Positions 8,419 through 16,468 of a DNA stretch of 64,000 nt are shown in pieces. Origin of the DNA: Streptomyces sp. Je 1-332 (GTDB lineage: Bacteria; Actinomycetota; Actinomycetes; Streptomycetales; Streptomycetaceae); NCBI RefSeq assembly GCF_040730185.1, contig NZ_CP160402.1, positions 496,001 to 560,000 on the forward strand, read 5' to 3'. Positions within the stretch are counted from its first letter, which is position 1, and the number at the start of each line of letters is the position of its first letter. The notes under the pieces were generated by a model. It was not told where the DNA came from. It searched no databases and saw only the letters and a program-made list of their open reading frames with translations. A program made the translations under genes and the position numbers.

Positions 8419-9571
8419 CCAGTTCGCGGACTACCAGTTCGGGATCTACTTCGACGCGTTGAGCGGACGTGTGCCGGGACTCCCGATGGATTACGCGACG
8501 CTGGAGAGCCGGGCGGCCTCCGTTCTCTCGCCGTCGCTGCACTCGTACATCGCCGGCGGCGCGGGAGACGAGGCGACCCAGCGCCGTAACGTCGAAGCGT
8601 TCACGCAGTGGGGTCTGGTGCCCCGCATGCTGGTCGGCGCCGACGAGCGGGAGATGTCGGTCACGGCGTGGGGCCAGACCTTCCGCAGCCCCGTCTTCAT
8701 GGCACCGGTAGGCGTGATCGGGTTGGTCACCGAGGATCGGCACGGAGACATCGCGGTCGCACGTGCAGCCGCCGAGACGGGTGTGCCCGCGATGTTCTCC
8801 ACGCTGATGCAGGACCCTCTGGAGCAGGTGATCACGCACGCGGGCTCGACACCGAGCTTCTTCCAGCTCTACACGCCGAAGGACCGGGATCTCGCGGCCA
8901 GTCTGGTCGAACGCGCGGAGAAGGCCGGCTACCGCGGGATCGCCGTCACCCTGGACACCTGGGTCCCCGGCTGGCGCCCCCGCGACCTGGCCACCGGCAA
9001 CTTTCCCCAACTGCGCGGGAACGTACTGGAGAACTACACCGGCGATCCCGTCTTCCGTCGCCTCGCCGGTTCAGCCGCGGACCCGCAAACGGACATCCGT
9101 ACCTGGGCGCAGATCTTCGGAAACCCGCTGTCCTGGAACGACTTGGCCTGGCTGCGGTCGCTGACGGATCTGCCGATCATCCTGAAGGGGATCTCCCATC
9201 CCGACGACGCTCGTCGTGCGATCGACGCCGGCGCGGACGGCATTTACTGCTCCAACCACGGCGGCCGTCAGGCCAACGGCGGCCTCAGCGCCCTCGAGAT
9301 GCTGCCCGAGGTGGTCGCGGCCTGCGACGACCGAGTGCCGGTCCTGTTCGACTCTGGTGTGCGCAGCGGATCCGACGTGGTCAAGGCGATCGGCCTCGGC
9401 GCCACCATGGTCGGCATCGGCCGTCCGTACGCGTACGGGCTCGCGCTCGGCGGTGTCGCGGGGCTCGTCCACGTGCTGCGGACGATGCTGGCAGAAGCGG
9501 ATCTGTTGATGGCCGTGAACGGATACCCCGATTTCGCGGCGGTCCGGGAGAACATCCGGAGGACGAGTTGA
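8411..9571 (+). CDS. FMN-dependent alpha-hydroxyacid oxidase/dehydrogenase (lactate 2-monooxygenase-like)
   Basis: A 386-residue TIM-barrel flavoenzyme. The catalytic base His283 lies in YCSNHGGRQANGG with the substrate-binding Arg just after, Lys259 is in LPIILKG, and the FMN phosphate loop is DSGVRSGSDVVKAIGLGA. The long N-terminal YIAGGAGDE and VPRML segments resemble lactate 2-monooxygenase rather than short glycolate oxidases. It oxidises an L-2-hydroxyacid to a 2-oxoacid or a decarboxylated acid. The ATG overlaps the DUF4387 stop, and its own TGA overlaps the following TTG start, so three genes are translationally coupled. Confidence 0.9.
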   Translation: MADQFADYQFGIYFDALSGRVPGLPMDYATLESRAASVLSPSLHSYIAGGAGDEATQRRNVEAFTQWGLVPRMLVGADEREMSVTAWGQTFRSPVFMAPVGVIGLVTEDRHGDIAVARAAAETGVPAMFSTLMQDPLEQVITHAGSTPSFFQLYTPKDRDLAASLVERAEKAGYRGIAVTLDTWVPGWRPRDLATGNFPQLRGNVLENYTGDPVFRRLAGSAADPQTDIRTWAQIFGNPLSWNDLAWLRSLTDLPIILKGISHPDDARRAIDAGADGIYCSNHGGRQANGGLSALEMLPEVVAACDDRVPVLFDSGVRSGSDVVKAIGLGATMVGIGRPYAYGLALGGVAGLVHVLRTMLAEADLLMAVNGYPDFAAVRENIRRTS

Positions 9572-10305
9572 CCGATATCGCTCTGGTGACCGGCGGGAAC
9601 AAGGGACTCGGACGCGAGATCGTCCGGCAGCTCGCCGCGCGCGGCATGACGGTGTACCTCGGCGCGCGGGACGAGGCCCGCGGCCGGGAAGCTTCCGCGG
9701 CCTTGCGAGCCGGCGGTGACGACGTGCGGTTCGTCCGACTGGATGTCACCGACCCGGTCTCCGTCGAGGCCGCCGTACTCACGGTCAAGGCCGAATTCGG
9801 CAGGCTCGACGTCCTGGTCAACAACGCCGGGATCGCCGGCGAGGTCGGGACCGACGTCCTGGCCATCACCGCGGACCAGCTGCGCACCACGTACGAGGTC
9901 AACGTCTTCGGCACGGTGACCGTGACCTCGGCCTGCGTCCCGCTCCTGCGGAAGTCGGCGAACGGCCGGATCGTGAACATATCCAGCCGCCTCGGATCCC
10001 TCACCGCGCTCAGCGCACCGGACAGCAGGCAGCGGGAGCGCGGAGCGCTCGCCTACAGCTCGTCGAAGGCCGCGCTCAACGTACTCACCCTGCTGTACGC
10101 GGAGGCGCTGCGGGCGGACGGCATCCAGGTCAACGCCGCCACCCCCGGCCGCGTACCGACCGACATCAACGCGGCGACGCCCTGGCGCGGCGATCGCACC
10201 GTGTCCGATGGCGCGGTGGTGCCGGTCCACCTGGCGACTCTGGCTCCCGGCGTGATGACCGGTGAGTTCCGCGGGTCGGGCATCGAGGACTCGCCCGGCT
10301 GGTAG
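9568..10305 (+). CDS. Short-chain dehydrogenase/reductase
   Basis: A 245-residue classical SDR. The cofactor motif is TGGNKGLG at the N-terminus, NNAG marks strand 4, catalytic Ser lies in NISSRLG and the YxxxK pair in AYSSSKAALN. I chose the TTG start that overlaps the preceding TGA stop because GGAGG lies 5 bases upstream and no ATG or GTG gives the intact Rossmann start. It is the last gene of the operon; a hairpin follows at once. The substrate is presumably a ketone or alcohol of the same pathway (inference). Confidence 0.88.
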   Translation: MTDIALVTGGNKGLGREIVRQLAARGMTVYLGARDEARGREASAALRAGGDDVRFVRLDVTDPVSVEAAVLTVKAEFGRLDVLVNNAGIAGEVGTDVLAITADQLRTTYEVNVFGTVTVTSACVPLLRKSANGRIVNISSRLGSLTALSAPDSRQRERGALAYSSSKAALNVLTLLYAEALRADGIQVNAATPGRVPTDINAATPWRGDRTVSDGAVVPVHLATLAPGVMTGEFRGSGIEDSPGW

Positions 10306-10332
10306 CCGGGCAGCCCGTGCCGGGTCGTTCGA

Positions 10333-10354
10333 GGCAGCGCAAGATGGCGCTGCC
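10333..10354. terminator. Hairpin between convergent genes
   Basis: A perfect 8-bp inverted repeat (GGCAGCGC / GCGCTGCC) with a 6-base loop lies between the SDR and the convergent response regulator gene, so it can end transcription from both sides. No long T-run follows, which is usual in Streptomyces. Confidence 0.65.
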
Positions 10355-10385
10355 CTGAACGGCCTCCCCTACACGTCCAGTTCGT

Positions 10386-11069
10386 CTATATGTCCAGTTC
10401 GTCGCCGACCTGGACGATGCCGTGCCGATAGGCGTAGCGGACGGCGTGCACCCGGTCGCGCAGGCGCAGCTTCGTGAGTACGCGCGAGACGTGGGTCTTG
10501 ACCGTCTCGTCGCCGATGTGGAGATGCACGCCGATCTCCGGATTGGTGAAACCCTCCGCGAGCAGCAGGAAGACTTCGTGTTCGCGCGCGGTCAGCCGTG
10601 CCATCCCCGGCGGCAGCTTCGGGACCGACGCCTCGACAGGGGCCAGCGCGTCGGCGATGCGAGGCCTCAGCCGCCGGACGACGGCCGGGTCGACGTAGGC
10701 GTCACCGCGGGCCGTCGCCCTGATGGCGGCGATGAGTTCCTCCGGCGGCAGGCTCTTCAGTACGAAGCCGTGGACGCCGGTGGTGAGCGCGCGATGCAGA
10801 TACTCGTCGCTGTCATAGGTGGTGAGCATCAGCATGCGCACGCCCGTGAGCCCGGAGGCCACGATCTCCGCGGCCGCGGCCAGACCGTCGAGCTTGGGCA
10901 TCCGGACGTCCAGGATCGCCAGGTCGGGGCGCAACCGGATGGTTTCGGCGACCGCTGCGCGGCCCTCGGCGACCTCGGCGACACATTCGAAGTCCGGCTG
11001 CGTGCCGAGGATCGCGCGCAGGCCGGAGCGGAAGGCAGCGTGGTCGTCGGCTATCAGTACTCGGAACAT
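10386..11069 (-). CDS. NarL/LuxR-type response regulator
   Basis: A 227-residue two-domain regulator. The receiver has DD near residues 8-9, the phosphoacceptor Asp54 in LAILDVRMPKLDG, Thr83 and Lys105. The C-terminal LuxR helix-turn-helix shows LTAREHEVFLLLAEGFTN and ETVKTHVSRVLTKL. ATG 11069 overlaps the kinase stop (TGATG), so kinase and regulator are translationally coupled; a GTG one codon upstream is an alternative. The pair converges on the catabolic operon and lies beside the CitMHS transporter gene, so carboxylate sensing and control of this locus is likely but not shown. Confidence 0.93.
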   Translation of the reverse strand: MFRVLIADDHAAFRSGLRAILGTQPDFECVAEVAEGRAAVAETIRLRPDLAILDVRMPKLDGLAAAAEIVASGLTGVRMLMLTTYDSDEYLHRALTTGVHGFVLKSLPPEELIAAIRATARGDAYVDPAVVRRLRPRIADALAPVEASVPKLPPGMARLTAREHEVFLLLAEGFTNPEIGVHLHIGDETVKTHVSRVLTKLRLRDRVHAVRYAYRHGIVQVGDELDI

Positions 11070-12241
11070 CACACGGATTCTCCTGACGGTGAGGCGCCGT
11101 AGTACACGCTGACCTTGGTTTCCCAGGTCTTCCCGGCGGGGTCGGGCCCGTGCGAAACGGTGCCGCCGAAAAGGGCGGCCCGGCTGCGGATTCCGGCCAG
11201 GCCGCGGCCGGTCGAGGGGCGGTCGCCACGCTCGGCAGGTGCCCCGATGCCGTTGCGCGCGATCAGTACGACCTCAGTGTCGCCGAAGTGCAGGACGACA
11301 TCCACCGTCTCCCCGTTCCCGTAGCGAAGTGCGTTGGTCAGCATTTCCTGGGTGATTTGATACAGCGCGACGTCGATCGATTCAGGCAGTCCGCGCCGGG
11401 TGCCGCTCACCCGGAACCGCGTGGCCAGGCCCGAGCGGCGTACCCCGTCGAAGAGTTCGTCCAAATTGCCGAGTCCTGGCTGGCTGGTCGAATCCGAATG
11501 TCCGTGCAGGATGTCGAGCATACGACGCAGGTCGGACATAGCTGAGCGACTGGACTGCTCGACGGATGCCAGCGAATCCATGATCCCCATATCGGCGAAT
11601 TCCGGTTTCGCGGCGAGATTGATGCGCGCGGCACCGGCGTGCACACCGATCGCGCTCACGTGGTGGGAAATCACGTCGTGCAGGTCTCGCGCGATCGACG
11701 CCCGTACTCTGACCACCGCCATCTCCCCCGCCGCGGTGGCTTCGCGCAATTCGTTCTCCCGGTTGTGGCGTAGTTCCGTGATGTAGGCGCGGCGGCCCGA
11801 GGTGTATCTGCCGACCAGCCACGGAATACAGGCATCCTTCATCATTTCCGTGACGACCGAAAGGAGGTCGGCGGGGTCGGCCACCAGCTGCGAGATCACC
11901 GCAGCCGTCGCAAGCACGCTGAGGGCGCCGATACTCCACCGGCCCTTGAGCCACGCGCCGGCCCGGTAGGCGGCGATCACCGTTCCGACCAGGTCCAGAT
12001 CGGCCTCCGGGGTCGAGTGGAGCACGACTGCGAGGCCGATCGCGGCGACCGCGTGTATCCCGGCCACCGACGCCGAGTATCGGGCAGGCAGAGCCAGCGC
12101 GGCATCCACGCACACGATGCCGAGCAGCGCTCCGATCCGGACCGGCGCATGCAGGTCCGGCGTCGCGACGACGAACACCACGGCGTCGACCAACAAGCAG
12201 GCGACGGAGGCAAGCCGAGCCTGCATTTCGAGAGATCGCAT
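11069..12241 (-). CDS. NarL-family sensor histidine kinase
   Basis: About 390 residues with four or five hydrophobic N-terminal segments, a HisKA_3 dimerisation helix with the phosphorylated His in RDLHDVISHHVSAIG, and a short HATPase with the N box EMLTNALRYG and GRGLAGIRSRAALFGG. I chose ATG 12241 because it starts just before the first membrane helix; the frame is open upstream to an ATG at 12421, but that 60-residue extension is hydrophilic, unusual for the family, and would occupy most of the divergent promoter region. It lies upstream of and overlaps its response regulator gene. The ligand is unknown. Confidence 0.88.
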   Translation of the reverse strand: MRSLEMQARLASVACLLVDAVVFVVATPDLHAPVRIGALLGIVCVDAALALPARYSASVAGIHAVAAIGLAVVLHSTPEADLDLVGTVIAAYRAGAWLKGRWSIGALSVLATAAVISQLVADPADLLSVVTEMMKDACIPWLVGRYTSGRRAYITELRHNRENELREATAAGEMAVVRVRASIARDLHDVISHHVSAIGVHAGAARINLAAKPEFADMGIMDSLASVEQSSRSAMSDLRRMLDILHGHSDSTSQPGLGNLDELFDGVRRSGLATRFRVSGTRRGLPESIDVALYQITQEMLTNALRYGNGETVDVVLHFGDTEVVLIARNGIGAPAERGDRPSTGRGLAGIRSRAALFGGTVSHGPDPAGKTWETKVSVYYGASPSGESV

Positions 12242-12347
12242 CACGCGGGGAACTTCCGCCCAACGTATGGATGCCTGGGTCACCGCAGTTCCGGCGTCGT
12301 CCGTAATCACCACCCGAGCGATTATCCTCGCCGCGCCCGCCACCGAG

Positions 12348-12363
12348 TCCCCCGACCGGGGGA
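12348..12363. promoter_or_regulatory. Palindrome in divergent promoter region
   Basis: TCCCCC-GACC-GGGGGA forms a perfect 6-bp inverted repeat between the kinase gene and the CitMHS transporter gene. It is a candidate operator for the neighbouring response regulator or another factor. No function is shown by the sequence alone. Confidence 0.35.
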
Positions 12364-12480
12364 TACGGGCTCCCCGAACGGTGTGACGCTCCGCCGGTAC
12401 CTGACTCCTACTCTCAGCCACGCAGTCGTCCTACTCCTCGCCCTGCGTCACGGGGCTTCTTCGAAGCCGAGAGGAATGCA

Positions 12481-13842
12481 ATGCTGGCTCTACTGGGATT
12501 TGGCACAATCAGCCTCTTCACCGTGCTCGTCATCGCGAAGAAAATGTCCGCCGCTGCCGGACTGATCCTTGTTCCGACGGCGTTCGGACTGGTCGGCGGT
12601 TTCGGCACCGAACTGGGCGACATGATGGTCGCCGGTGTCGTCGAAACCGCACCGACCGCAGTCATGCTGATCTTTGCCCTGCTGTACTTCCTGGTGATGT
12701 TCGAATGCGGACTTTTCGAACCCTTTGCCCGCAGGATCATCGCCACGGTGGGCGACGATCCGGTGAAGATAGTCGTGGGCACCGCACTTCTCGTCATGAT
12801 CGCCGGGTTCGACGGTGACGGCGCCACTGCCGTACTCATCACCGTGTCCGCGATGTATCCGATCTACCGCCGCGTCGGTATCAATCCACTGATCATCGCC
12901 ATGCTGCTCGGCGCCATCTGTCCGATTCTGAACTGGATGCCGTGGGGCGGCCCTGCGGCGCGTATGGCGATCTCCCTCAAGATCGACGTCTCGGACATCG
13001 TCGTCCCCATGCTGCCGACGTTCTTCATCTCGCTTGCCGCCTCCCTGGTGTTCGCGTACGTCCTCGGCCGCTCCGAAAGGCGCAGGCTGCACAAGCACGA
13101 CGCCGAGGAGGCGGAGGCTCGGTCGGAAGCAGGACCGGAGTCGGCATCGGCATCGGCATCGGCATCGGCATCGGCATCGGTCGAGAAGAATCAGTCGGGC
13201 GCTCACGCACCGCGCAAGGTGATCGAGCCCCGGAACTTCTGGTTCAACTTGCCCCTCACTCTCACCCTGATGGTCTGCCTCGGCATTGGATTCATCCCGC
13301 TGCCGGCGCTGGTGATGGCCGCTTTCGCCATCGCGATCACCGTCAACTTCCCGAACCTGCAGGAGCAGCAGGACCGGTTGAAGCCGCACACCGGAACGGT
13401 CGTCATGCTGCTCACGCTGATCCTGGCGGCAGGCGCTTTCACGGGCATTCTCAGTGAGAGCGGCATGGTAGAGGCAATGTCCAACAACGTCATCTCGGTC
13501 GTCCCGGAGAGCTGGGGCGGTGCGTTCGCCTTCGTCACCGCGGTTCTCTCCATACCGCTGCTGATCATCCTTTCCACCGACAGCTTTTTCCTCGGTGTCG
13601 TCCCGATTTTCGCGCAGACGGCCGGCGCCTTCGGCGTCCCGCCCGAGGTGATCGCCCGGGCAGCTCTGATCGGCATGCCCACTCACTCGCTCAGCCCGCT
13701 GATCGCACCGATCTACTTCGTCGCGACGCTGCTGCGCACCGACATCGGAACGCTGCAGCGCTTCTCCTGGCCCTGGACTTTCGGGCTGAGCCTGATAGCC
13801 ATGGCCGGCGCTGCCGCAACCGGTGTCATCTACGCCGTATAG
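12481..13842 (+). CDS. CitMHS-family citrate/carboxylate:cation symporter
   Basis: A 453-residue polytopic membrane protein with about 10-12 hydrophobic segments split by a central cytoplasmic loop (about residues 200-260). The N-terminal half has FGLVGGFGTELGDMMV and GFDGDGATAVLIT, and the C-terminal half STDSFFLGVVPI and GMPTHSLSPLIAP, all hallmark regions of CitMHS carriers that import metal-citrate or similar tri- and dicarboxylates. The central loop contains a simple Ser-Ala repeat encoded by a hexanucleotide microsatellite. It is divergent from the kinase gene and followed by an FAH-family gene 23 bases on, so it probably imports the operon's substrate. Confidence 0.87.
   Translation: MLALLGFGTISLFTVLVIAKKMSAAAGLILVPTAFGLVGGFGTELGDMMVAGVVETAPTAVMLIFALLYFLVMFECGLFEPFARRIIATVGDDPVKIVVGTALLVMIAGFDGDGATAVLITVSAMYPIYRRVGINPLIIAMLLGAICPILNWMPWGGPAARMAISLKIDVSDIVVPMLPTFFISLAASLVFAYVLGRSERRRLHKHDAEEAEARSEAGPESASASASASASASVEKNQSGAHAPRKVIEPRNFWFNLPLTLTLMVCLGIGFIPLPALVMAAFAIAITVNFPNLQEQQDRLKPHTGTVVMLLTLILAAGAFTGILSESGMVEAMSNNVISVVPESWGGAFAFVTAVLSIPLLIILSTDSFFLGVVPIFAQTAGAFGVPPEVIARAALIGMPTHSLSPLIAPIYFVATLLRTDIGTLQRFSWPWTFGLSLIAMAGAAATGVIYAV
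13143..13178 (+). repeat. GGCATC hexanucleotide microsatellite in transporter loop
   Basis: Six perfect GGCATC units encode Ser-Ala repeats in the cytoplasmic loop of the CitMHS carrier. The unit is 6 bases, so copy-number changes lengthen or shorten the loop without shifting the frame. Confidence 0.95.
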
Positions 13843-13865
13843 AACCCTAGTTGCAGGAGTAATGG

Positions 13866-14720
13866 ATGCGATTCATCAGCTACGTCGCCGGAACCGAACC
13901 CGGTGTGGCAGTCAAGACCGAAGCCGGATACCGGGGCCTCCCCGTCTCCCGACTGGGCGGTGATCTCCAGCACTTCGTGGGCAAGGACTCCGATCTCGCC
14001 GAACTGGCCGAGACCCTCGGCAGTGCGCCGGCTGTCACGCTCTCAGACGCGAAGCTGTTGCCCCCGATCACAAGCCCGGGGAAAATCCTGTGTATCGGCC
14101 TGAACTACGCCGAGCACTCGAAGGAGAGTGGATTCGAGGCGCCCACGTATCCGGCCGTATTCGCTCGATTCGCCAACAGCCTGGTGGCGCACGGCGATCC
14201 TCTGGTCCGGCCGAACGCATCCGACTGGCTCGACTATGAATGCGAACTCGCCGCGGTCATCGGTAAGGGCGGACGGCACATCACGGAGGGCGATGCGCTC
14301 GATCACGTCGCGGGCTATTCCCTGTTCAACGACGGTTCCGTCAGGGACTTCCAGATCAAGTCGCAGCAATGGACGATAGGCAAGACGTTCGACGACACGG
14401 GCGCCTTCGGCCCTGAACTCGTCACGCGTGACGAACTGCCGGACGGCTGCGATGGATTGGGCATCAGGACGATCCTGAACGGCACCACGATGCAGGAGGC
14501 CAACACCCGGGACATGATCTTCGGCGTGGCCAAACTAGTGGCCATCCTCTCCGAAGCCATGACGCTGTCCCCCGGCGACGTGATCGTCACCGGCACACCC
14601 GACGGCGTGGGAGCCCTGCGCAAGCCCCAGGTCTGGATGAAACCCGGCGACACATGCACGGTCGAGATCGACCAAATCGGCACACTGACCAACCCGGTGA
14701 CACAGGAGACGACTCACTGA
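13866..14720 (+). CDS. Fumarylacetoacetate hydrolase (FAH) family protein
   Basis: A 284-residue FAH-superfamily enzyme. The core shows ILCIGLNYAEHSKE, the metal-binding acidic residues in DYECELAAVIGKGG, the SLFNDGSVRDFQ region, and VTGTPDGVG near the C-terminus. Family members act as hydrolases, hydratases or decarboxylases on oxo-carboxylic acids, including oxaloacetate and 2-hydroxyhexadienedioate. An ATG 4 bases upstream is out of frame; ATG 13866 with GCAGGAG upstream is used. Co-transcription with the CitMHS transporter suggests it processes the imported carboxylate. It ends 143 bases before an insertion sequence; nothing else was recognised in that gap. Confidence 0.88.
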   Translation: MRFISYVAGTEPGVAVKTEAGYRGLPVSRLGGDLQHFVGKDSDLAELAETLGSAPAVTLSDAKLLPPITSPGKILCIGLNYAEHSKESGFEAPTYPAVFARFANSLVAHGDPLVRPNASDWLDYECELAAVIGKGGRHITEGDALDHVAGYSLFNDGSVRDFQIKSQQWTIGKTFDDTGAFGPELVTRDELPDGCDGLGIRTILNGTTMQEANTRDMIFGVAKLVAILSEAMTLSPGDVIVTGTPDGVGALRKPQVWMKPGDTCTVEIDQIGTLTNPVTQETTH

Positions 14721-14918
14721 GCCCGACGCCCGCGACGGGAAGTTCGTGTCCACCTGGGTTACGAGACCCGTCGGCACCGCCCGGAGACGAACGATGTCGT
14801 CCGGTCAAGGCATCTCGAACAACACCTCTGCAGGCCACGAGGTCTACCGGGGGCTTACTGCTTCTAACAAAAGCGGTTGATCATGTGACTCTTGGCGCGT
14901 CGGCTCGTTGGTCTGGTT

Positions 14919-15365
14919 GTGGCGAAACGTCAGTCGCGGCCGTGGATCGTGTCGGATGAACTGTGGTCGCTTATCGAGCCGTTGCTGCCCGAGCCTGGAC
15001 CGAAGCTGGCACAGGGCAGACCGCGGGTGCCCGATCGGCAGGCCCTGTGCGGGATCTTGTTCGTGCTGCATACCGGCATCCAGTGGGAGTATCTGCCCCA
15101 GGAGCTTGGCTTCGGCTCGGGAATGACCTGTTGGCGGCGCCTGGCCGCCTGGAATGACGCCGGCGTCTGGGACCAACTCCACGTCGTCCTGCTGGAGAAG
15201 CTGCGCTCGAAGAACCAGATCGACTGGGGCCGGACGGTGATCGACTCCTCCCACGTCAGGGCAGCTCGTAAAGGCCCAAAAGCGGGCCCAGCCCGGTCGA
15301 CCGCGCACGGCCGGGCAGCAAGCACCACCTCATCGTCGACGGCCAGGGCATCCCGCTCGCAGTGA
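14919..15365 (+). CDS. IS5-family transposase, N-terminal frame (orfA)
   Basis: Encodes the N-terminal part of an IS5-type DDE transposase: SDELWSLIEPLLPEPGP and GILFVLHTGIQWEYLP, then the first catalytic aspartate in VIDSSHVRA. GTG 14919 gives the usual VAKRQSRPW start; an upstream TTG at 14892 is in frame. After residue ~120 the frame departs from transposase sequence and ends in a low-quality tail. The good protein sequence continues in the -1 frame from the CCAAAAGC tract at about 15276-15283, so a functional product needs ribosomal frameshifting. Confidence 0.85.
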   Translation: MAKRQSRPWIVSDELWSLIEPLLPEPGPKLAQGRPRVPDRQALCGILFVLHTGIQWEYLPQELGFGSGMTCWRRLAAWNDAGVWDQLHVVLLEKLRSKNQIDWGRTVIDSSHVRAARKGPKAGPARSTAHGRAASTTSSSTARASRSQ

Positions 15366-15736
15366 CCCTGACCGGCGGAAACCGCAACGACGTCACCCAA
15401 CTCCTGCCCCTGCTCGACAAGATCCCAGCCGTCGCGGGACGGGTCGGCAGACCGCGCCGACGCCCTGACGCGCTTCTCGCCGACCGCGGCTACGACCACG
15501 ACAAGTACCGCCGCCTGCTCTGGCAGCGCGGCATCCGCCCCGTGATCGCGAAACGAGGCGAGCCACACGGCACCGGCCTGGGCATCTTCCGCTACGTCGT
15601 CGAGCGCACCATCGCCTGGCTCCACGGCTTCCGCCGCCTGCGCATCCGCTGGGAACGGCGCGACGACATCCATGAGGCCTTCCTCGGTCTCGCCGTCTGC
15701 CTGATCACCCACCGCCACGTCCAACGGCTTTGTTAG
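15281..15736 (+). CDS. IS5-family transposase, C-terminal frame (orfB)
   Basis: The -1 frame continues the transposase: SKHHLIVDGQGIPLAVTLTGG, the second catalytic Asp in ADRGYDHDKYR, and the Y-R-E signature in VVERTIAWLHGFRRLR, then WERRDDIHEAF near the end. All DDE residues are therefore retained across the two frames. The first independent start codon in this frame is a GTG at 15362, but the homologous sequence already begins at the AAAA tract, so expression by -1 slippage from orfA is the better model. The TAG stop lies within the right inverted repeat. Confidence 0.85.
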   Translation, partial: SGPSPVDRARPGSKHHLIVDGQGIPLAVTLTGGNRNDVTQLLPLLDKIPAVAGRVGRPRRRPDALLADRGYDHDKYRRLLWQRGIRPVIAKRGEPHGTGLGIFRYVVERTIAWLHGFRRLRIRWERRDDIHEAFLGLAVCLITHRHVQRLC

Positions 15737-15860
15737 CGCCTTTTATCGAGCGACAGAGTCGAGCCCGATGCCTGCGAAAACGAATGGCCACAGTCTGCGG
15801 ACCAAGGGCCGCCAGCGACCGGGGACGGAATGGGGCGGTGCCGCGCACCGCACGATCGCG

Positions 15861-16420
15861 CTACGCCACAGGCTGTATGGGCTGCCATTCTTGGCTCAGG
15901 ATTGTATGCACGACCGAGTCTCGCCATCGTCCGGCCTTCTGGATGTGCTCGCGGATCGTGTAGTCCTCGCGCATCCCAGCCGTGAGCATCGTCTTGATGG
16001 AAGCGGGGTTGCGCGGGGAGCGAGCGCCCCAGATGCGGTGCAGTCCCAGCTCGTCGAAGCCGACTTCGAGCAGAAGCCGCACCGTTTCAACCCCGTAGCC
16101 GACGCCCCACGCGTCCGGGCGCAGTGCGAAGCCGATCGTCGCCCCCTGCTGCTGGTGAGGGTCAAGTGCCAGGCGGGCGAACCCGATCAGCCCGCCCCTG
16201 CCCCGGCCTATGCGGCCAGCGCGTGCTCGTCGCGCGGAGACTTGCTCGCTGCGGCGATCGAGCGGGAGACGATCTGTCCCACCTGGTCACGGGAGCGCGG
16301 CTCGAAGGACAGATGTTCGGTCGCTTCCGCGCTGCCGTAAATCGCGTGAACGGCATCCACGTCGTCAACGGTGAGCTCGCGGAGCTCAAGTCGCGGGCCG
16401 CGTCGGCTGATCGGGTACAT
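15861..16420 (-). pseudogene. GNAT acetyltransferase (RimJ/RimL-like), single frameshift
   Basis: The N-terminal part (ATG at 16420) reads RLELRELTVDDVDAVHAIYG and stops at 16208 after EHALAA. The following frame continues without a gap as GGLIGFARLAL, then ATIGFALRPDAWGVGYGVE (acetyl-CoA loop), FDELGLHRIWGARSPRN and GMREDYTIREHI, ending at 15861. The two frames join at about 16208-16212 and one extra base there would restore a ~186-residue GNAT of usual length. It is either a recent pseudogene or a sequencing error. It lies 124 bases from the insertion sequence and is divergent from a truncated TcmP gene. Confidence 0.8.
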
Positions 16421-16468
16421 GATGGCGGACTCTACCCGTGCTTAGCGCGGCAGGGCAGGGCGAGCAGG

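Larger units (their letters stand above)
14864..15736 (+). mobile_element. IS5-family insertion sequence with imperfect terminal inverted repeats
   Basis: An 873-bp element bounded by imperfect inverted repeats: CTAACAAAAGCGGTTGA at the left and, read from the other strand, CTAACAAAGCCGTTGGA at the right. The right repeat contains the transposase stop codon. Size and gene arrangement fit the IS5/IS427 group. A TA target duplication is possible because TA sits in both ends, but it cannot be separated from the repeats. The element lies between the carboxylate cluster and a zone of broken genes. Confidence 0.85.

Noticed and set aside
16124..16468. Full-length reading of the TcmP frame from 16124
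   Set aside because: The first ~115 codons are antisense to the GNAT gene and do not resemble the TcmP N-terminus.
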